Assembly: GCF_001510645.1 (NCBI RefSeq)
Contig: NZ_LMVB01000002.1
Coordinates: 124,001 to 188,000, forward strand
Length of the DNA: 64,000 nucleotides
Reading direction: 5' to 3'
Source: Paenibacillus sp. FJAT-29882
Lineage (GTDB): Bacteria > Bacillota > Bacilli > Bacillales > DSM-1321
Below the pieces are notes generated by a model. The model worked only from the letters and a program-made list of their open reading frames with translations. It was not told the origin of the DNA and did not search any database. Positions within the stretch are counted from its first letter, which is position 1; each line of letters starts with the position of its first letter. Positions 60,913 to 64,000 of this stretch are shown in pieces. Made by a program: the position numbers and the translations under genes.

Positions 60913-61656
60913 ATGGGGATAGCAACATATTCAAAATTTGATACATATAAGCATTTATTATTTTCATTGCCCTTTCCCCTTGAGGACGAGGCGCTTATTA
61001 ACAAGCAGTTTTTACTTGATAAAGATGATAAAAAGAAAATTGAAATTTATTATGCACCGTTTGAATACGTGAATGAACAAGCAAAAGTAATGATTGTCGG
61101 GATTACACCTGGTCTGCATCAAATGAAAATGTCCTTTTCGACGGCGTTGGATATGAAGAATCAAATGGTAGACGATGAGGAGATTTTACAAGAAGTAAAG
61201 AAACGTTCTAGCTTTGAAGGGTCGATGAGAAAAAACCTCATCGCCATGTTAGATGAATTACAATTACATAGCTACTTGGGTTTATCATCTACGAGTGAGT
61301 TTTTTAATACGGCCAGTCATATCGTACAGACTTCTTCAGTCATCCCCTATCCCGTTTTCTATAAAGGGAAAAATTTCAGTGGCTCAACACCCAATCTTTT
61401 AAAAACCGACTTACTGATGAAGTATGTAATCGAATGCTTTGCAACTGAATTAAAAAAGTTACATAACCCACTAATCATCCCTCTAGGAGTAAACGTAACA
61501 AAAGTACTGAACTTTCTTGCGGATAACCACTACATAGATTCTAACTCTATCCTTTACGGATTTCCTCATCCGTCAGGGGGCAATGGTCATCGTCATAAGC
61601 AATTTTCCGAAAATAAAGAGGATATGAAACAAAAGATTCAATCATATTTTAGGTAA
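60913..61656 (+). CDS. Uracil-DNA-glycosylase-superfamily-like protein
   Basis: 247 residues. Two motifs recall the UDG fold: VMIVGITPGLHQMKMSFS at about 59-76 (motif A-like GxxPG) and FPHPSGGNGHRHKQF at about 218-232 (motif B-like HPSxxxG). PLIIPLGVNVTKVL lies on the core strand. The catalytic Asp/Asn of classical UDGs is not obvious, so base specificity and activity are unknown. GTGGAGG precedes the ATG. It faces an HNH nuclease/MazG pair on the other strand. Confidence 0.6.
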   Translation: MGIATYSKFDTYKHLLFSLPFPLEDEALINKQFLLDKDDKKKIEIYYAPFEYVNEQAKVMIVGITPGLHQMKMSFSTALDMKNQMVDDEEILQEVKKRSSFEGSMRKNLIAMLDELQLHSYLGLSSTSEFFNTASHIVQTSSVIPYPVFYKGKNFSGSTPNLLKTDLLMKYVIECFATELKKLHNPLIIPLGVNVTKVLNFLADNHYIDSNSILYGFPHPSGGNGHRHKQFSENKEDMKQKIQSYFR

Positions 61657-61866
61657 TAAAGTAGTATCTGTCACTTCACAAAATATTTACGAATTAAGTA
61701 AATTAGGGAAATTGGAAAGTAAAACGTGTGAATTGGGGCTTATTAGGCTAACAGATGTACTGGGCTGAACCGGATACTTTTGTAACAGTTTGGAAACTCC
61801 TCATTGTAAATGATTCACGAATAATTTGGAAAAATTCAATGTGATCGTCGCTCAATACATTCAAAT

Positions 61867-61894
61867 AAGACACTCGGAAATTCGGGTGCCTTTT
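61867..61894. terminator. Hairpin between the UDG-like and HNH genes
   Basis: GACACTCGG pairs with CGGGTGCC (one mismatch) with TTTTG on the plus strand; located between convergent genes. Confidence 0.55.
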
Positions 61895-61936
61895 GTATGT
61901 ATTATCAGTTGTACAGCTATATTGGCATCGTAATTT

Positions 61937-62935
61937 TTATAAACTAACTTTCTTGGGCGTCCAAAAATCAGTAAAGCCATTATCCATCGAATACTTGTAT
62001 AGATCAGTCAGTTTCCGCTCGGAATAAACCTTCATATCTGACCTTTGGACGAAATCAGTCTCCAACATTAACTCCTCATTTCGATCAATTAAAGAAGACA
62101 AATACAAATCCGTAGCCAACTTATCATTTTTAGAAAGATTACATGCTTTACAAGCAATAACTAGATTCCAAATCTGATCCGCTTGAACAAAGCTCCAGGG
62201 AATGAAATGATCCACATGGGCGGACTCTTTCTTTTTGATCGACTTGCCGCAATAAAAACACTGCCCATTATATAACGACGCTAAAAGCGAGTAAAACTGA
62301 TCCAAGGATGCCCGTTTGGAGACATTCTCTACTTTTACAAGCAGATTCGTCGTATCTCCTTGCTCATTAAATTTCTCCAAAAATAAAGCAAGCTGATAAT
62401 TGGTCAAGTAGTTCAGCACCCTTTGAAACCGCTGCATAAATGAATAAAAAGCAGGATTGAAGCGAATCATTTCCTTCGCATTATCGAAATCATACATCGT
62501 ACACCCAGTATCTCCATACAAGGCACCCATTACATTAATTTTACATTTCCTCTTCACTTTAGTGATCACTTCTATTTGGACCTCATGCGAAAGCTTATCA
62601 AAAACAAGTGTCTGTGGAATTTGATAGTTTGCTTGGATATCAAGCAGAATCTTTTGAACCTCCGCCTTTTTGCCCGTCATATTAATCTGGTTCAAATTAT
62701 GATGAATGACTAAATTCCAATAGATTTTAGAAAAACTATTAAATAGACTAGCATAGGAAAGCTCAAGCTTCGCATCGACATTATATAAATTCTCTAATAA
62801 AGACTTCACCAGCACAAATTTATATGTCGTAGAATTTTTTGACTTACTCGAAAAAATATAATTAAAATGACCCCAAATATCTTTATCTGATAAATAATCT
62901 GCTTTCATTTCTCCAACTTGAAGTTTATAACTCAT
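61937..62935 (-). CDS. HNH endonuclease-domain protein
   Basis: 332 residues. The C-terminal third has the zinc-HNH core: CFYCGKSI, then AHVDHFIPWSF (catalytic HVDH-type), then NLVIACKACNLSKNDK. The N-terminal about 200 residues are helical, unlike McrA or phage terminase-associated HNH proteins, and may be a sensor or DNA-recognition domain. AGGTGA 5 nt before ATG 62935. Downstream of a MazG-like gene by 46 bp, probably co-transcribed. Confidence 0.8.
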   Translation of the reverse strand: MSYKLQVGEMKADYLSDKDIWGHFNYIFSSKSKNSTTYKFVLVKSLLENLYNVDAKLELSYASLFNSFSKIYWNLVIHHNLNQINMTGKKAEVQKILLDIQANYQIPQTLVFDKLSHEVQIEVITKVKRKCKINVMGALYGDTGCTMYDFDNAKEMIRFNPAFYSFMQRFQRVLNYLTNYQLALFLEKFNEQGDTTNLLVKVENVSKRASLDQFYSLLASLYNGQCFYCGKSIKKKESAHVDHFIPWSFVQADQIWNLVIACKACNLSKNDKLATDLYLSSLIDRNEELMLETDFVQRSDMKVYSERKLTDLYKYSMDNGFTDFWTPKKVSL

Positions 62936-62981
62936 ATCATTCACCTGTATTTTCTCTTTATTTAAATGGCGAATACTTTAT

Positions 62982-63305
62982 TCAATCCTCTACCTCTATT
63001 AAAAATACCTTTTCCTTAAACCTTCCACGCTCCTCTGCTTTCTTCTGACGCACCTGCTCCACTACTTCTATGCTTGACCCATGATATTCCGAAAACGCAT
63101 GAATAATCTCCAAAAGATCTGCCAGCTCTTCAATCGCGTCTTCCTTGGTCGTTGTCTCCATATACTCCCGCAGCTCTTCAAAGCTTTTCTTTCTTAATTC
63201 GGTTATGTATTCCTCTTCATGTAATACTCTAGTCGAAATCTTTTTTCCTGTACGTTCAATGATTTCAGGTATTTGGTCACCGACTAGTTTGTTGTAGATT
63301 GGCAT
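62982..63305 (-). CDS. MazG-like / PRA-PH-like nucleotide pyrophosphohydrolase
   Basis: 107 residues, all-alpha NTP pyrophosphohydrolase. N-terminal YNKLVGDQIPEIIERTGKK, then the metal motifs EELREYMETT and EDAIEELADLLEII (ExxE...ExxD). Likely hydrolyses a nucleotide, as house-cleaning enzyme or effector of signalling. First gene of a two-gene unit with the HNH protein. Confidence 0.85.
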   Translation of the reverse strand: MPIYNKLVGDQIPEIIERTGKKISTRVLHEEEYITELRKKSFEELREYMETTTKEDAIEELADLLEIIHAFSEYHGSSIEVVEQVRQKKAEERGRFKEKVFLIEVED

Positions 63306-63661
63306 ATAGACTCCCCAATTTCGCAGTTACTTGCTTGCACACTCTAAGTATTTAAGACAAATAGGTTATTTAATAGATTTAATTCCAACTATATGTTTTA
63401 CGTAATCCAATCATTTAGCCTTCACACTTACATTCTACTATGTATCACCGCTGGTTCAGTAAAATCTATTGATCTAAATAGTAATATTAGACCATTCTAA
63501 CCTAAAGGAACTCGTAATAATGAATACTAATTTTGTCAGAACTTTTTTCTAAGTATAATCTGCTTTACATACACTCAAACATCTCAGAAATTTAAGACAA
63601 AACCTTGATCATTTGGTAGAATTTGATTTGTTATTGAATTACATAATGGAACGGAGAACAT
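63306..63661. other. Intergenic stretch without a supported gene
   Basis: About 355 bp, AT-rich, shared upstream region of the MazG-like and lipoprotein genes. TAAGTATAATC at about 63551 could be a -10 for the latter. No repeat copy seen. Confidence 0.4.
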
Positions 63662-64000
63662 ATGAAATCAAAATTCAAGATACTAGCACTTATCATTGTT
63701 AGCTTATTATTACTCGCGTCTTGTTCTAATGACAAATATCAAACTGCTATGGATAAGGGGATCGAAAGCCTGATAGAAAAGGATTATCACCAGGCAGCTA
63801 TCCATTTTGAACTAGCATTAAAAGAAAAAGCTGGAGACGAAGATGCCTCCGCCTATTTTGACCAAGCCACTCAGATGAATAATGCGGTGAGCGCCTATGA
63901 ACAAAAACAATATGATTCTGCCATTGATTCGCTTACTACAGTCATGAATCATAGAAATGGATTAAAGACCTTACAATCAGAAGCAAAAAGTCTTAGAACC
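63662..64000 (+). CDS. Lipoprotein with TPR-like helices (partial, runs off the window)
   Basis: 113 codons visible. Signal peptide KSKFKILALIIVSLLLLAS with lipobox LLASC (Cys about residue 22), then helical repeats (GIESLIEKDYHQAAIHFELA and AVSAYEQKQYDSAIDSLTTV) that look like degenerate tetratricopeptide units. Extracytoplasmic, membrane-anchored. ACGGAG precedes the ATG. The C-terminal part is outside the window, so function is open. Confidence 0.8.
   Translation, partial: MKSKFKILALIIVSLLLLASCSNDKYQTAMDKGIESLIEKDYHQAAIHFELALKEKAGDEDASAYFDQATQMNNAVSAYEQKQYDSAIDSLTTVMNHRNGLKTLQSEAKSLRT

Noticed and set aside
1-64000. CRISPR arrays, tRNA and rRNA genes
   Set aside because: No regularly spaced direct repeats with unique spacers, no tRNA cloverleaf and no rRNA-like sequence was recognised. 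The dispersed repeats are tens of kb apart and palindromic, not CRISPR-like.

Overview
The window looks like a chromosomal segment of a low-GC, spore-forming Bacillaceae bacterium. The clues are the splA-splB spore photoproduct lyase pair, a Mrp Na+/H+ antiporter operon, a preQ1-I riboswitch in front of queCDE, GGAGG-type ribosome binding sites, and many families typical of Bacillus (SpxH-like, YugN, DUF5342, DUF4023, DUF2383, LXG). No rRNA, tRNA, CRISPR array or intact prophage was seen.

Layout: 1-5.7 kb is the mrpABCDEF(G) operon on the minus strand, with a Usp protein facing away from it. 6.7-10 kb is mobile-element territory: a catalytic-domain-only tyrosine recombinase, a TnpB element and two MITE-like repeats. 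10-23.5 kb holds small metabolic, redox and repair genes (SDR/lipocalin with LysR, HxlR with a SpxH-like protein, guanine deaminase, splAB, AhpD-like, uvsE, purC), interspersed with decayed relics (serine resolvase, second uvsE, IS1182 transposase, GntR). 24-27.3 kb is a PTS/nanE/rpiR amino-sugar locus with a clear promoter and cre site. 27.7-29.5 kb is a glycosyltransferase-GtrA fusion plus an atypical acyltransferase. 29.6-31.4 kb is yhdT-panF. 31.9-40.4 kb is a carbohydrate-type ABC operon (ATPase, permease, lipoprotein, permease, metallophosphoesterase, MATE, DeoR) interrupted by two repeats. 41.2-43.5 kb is DUF969-DUF979-pcp. 44-57 kb holds fetAB, an aldehyde dehydrogenase with a TetR regulator, LipA-type lipase, DUF5342, aldo/keto reductase, bdhA and a degenerate LXG toxin. 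58-60.5 kb is the queuosine operon under its riboswitch. 60.9-63.3 kb holds a uracil-DNA-glycosylase-like protein, an HNH nuclease and a MazG-like protein. The window ends inside a lipoprotein gene.

The most unusual content is the set of dispersed repeats. Family A has seven copies (57 to about 400 bp) built from nested hairpins; two copies carry an extra, highly structured domain of about 110 nt with a 15-bp perfect stem. Family B has five MITE-like copies of about 95-125 bp. Family C has two copies of about 100-145 bp. They sit between genes, inside an operon and against broken genes. Together with at least six gene relics they indicate a region repeatedly reshaped by small, mostly non-autonomous elements. 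Product calls come from family motifs recognised by eye; no database search was run.
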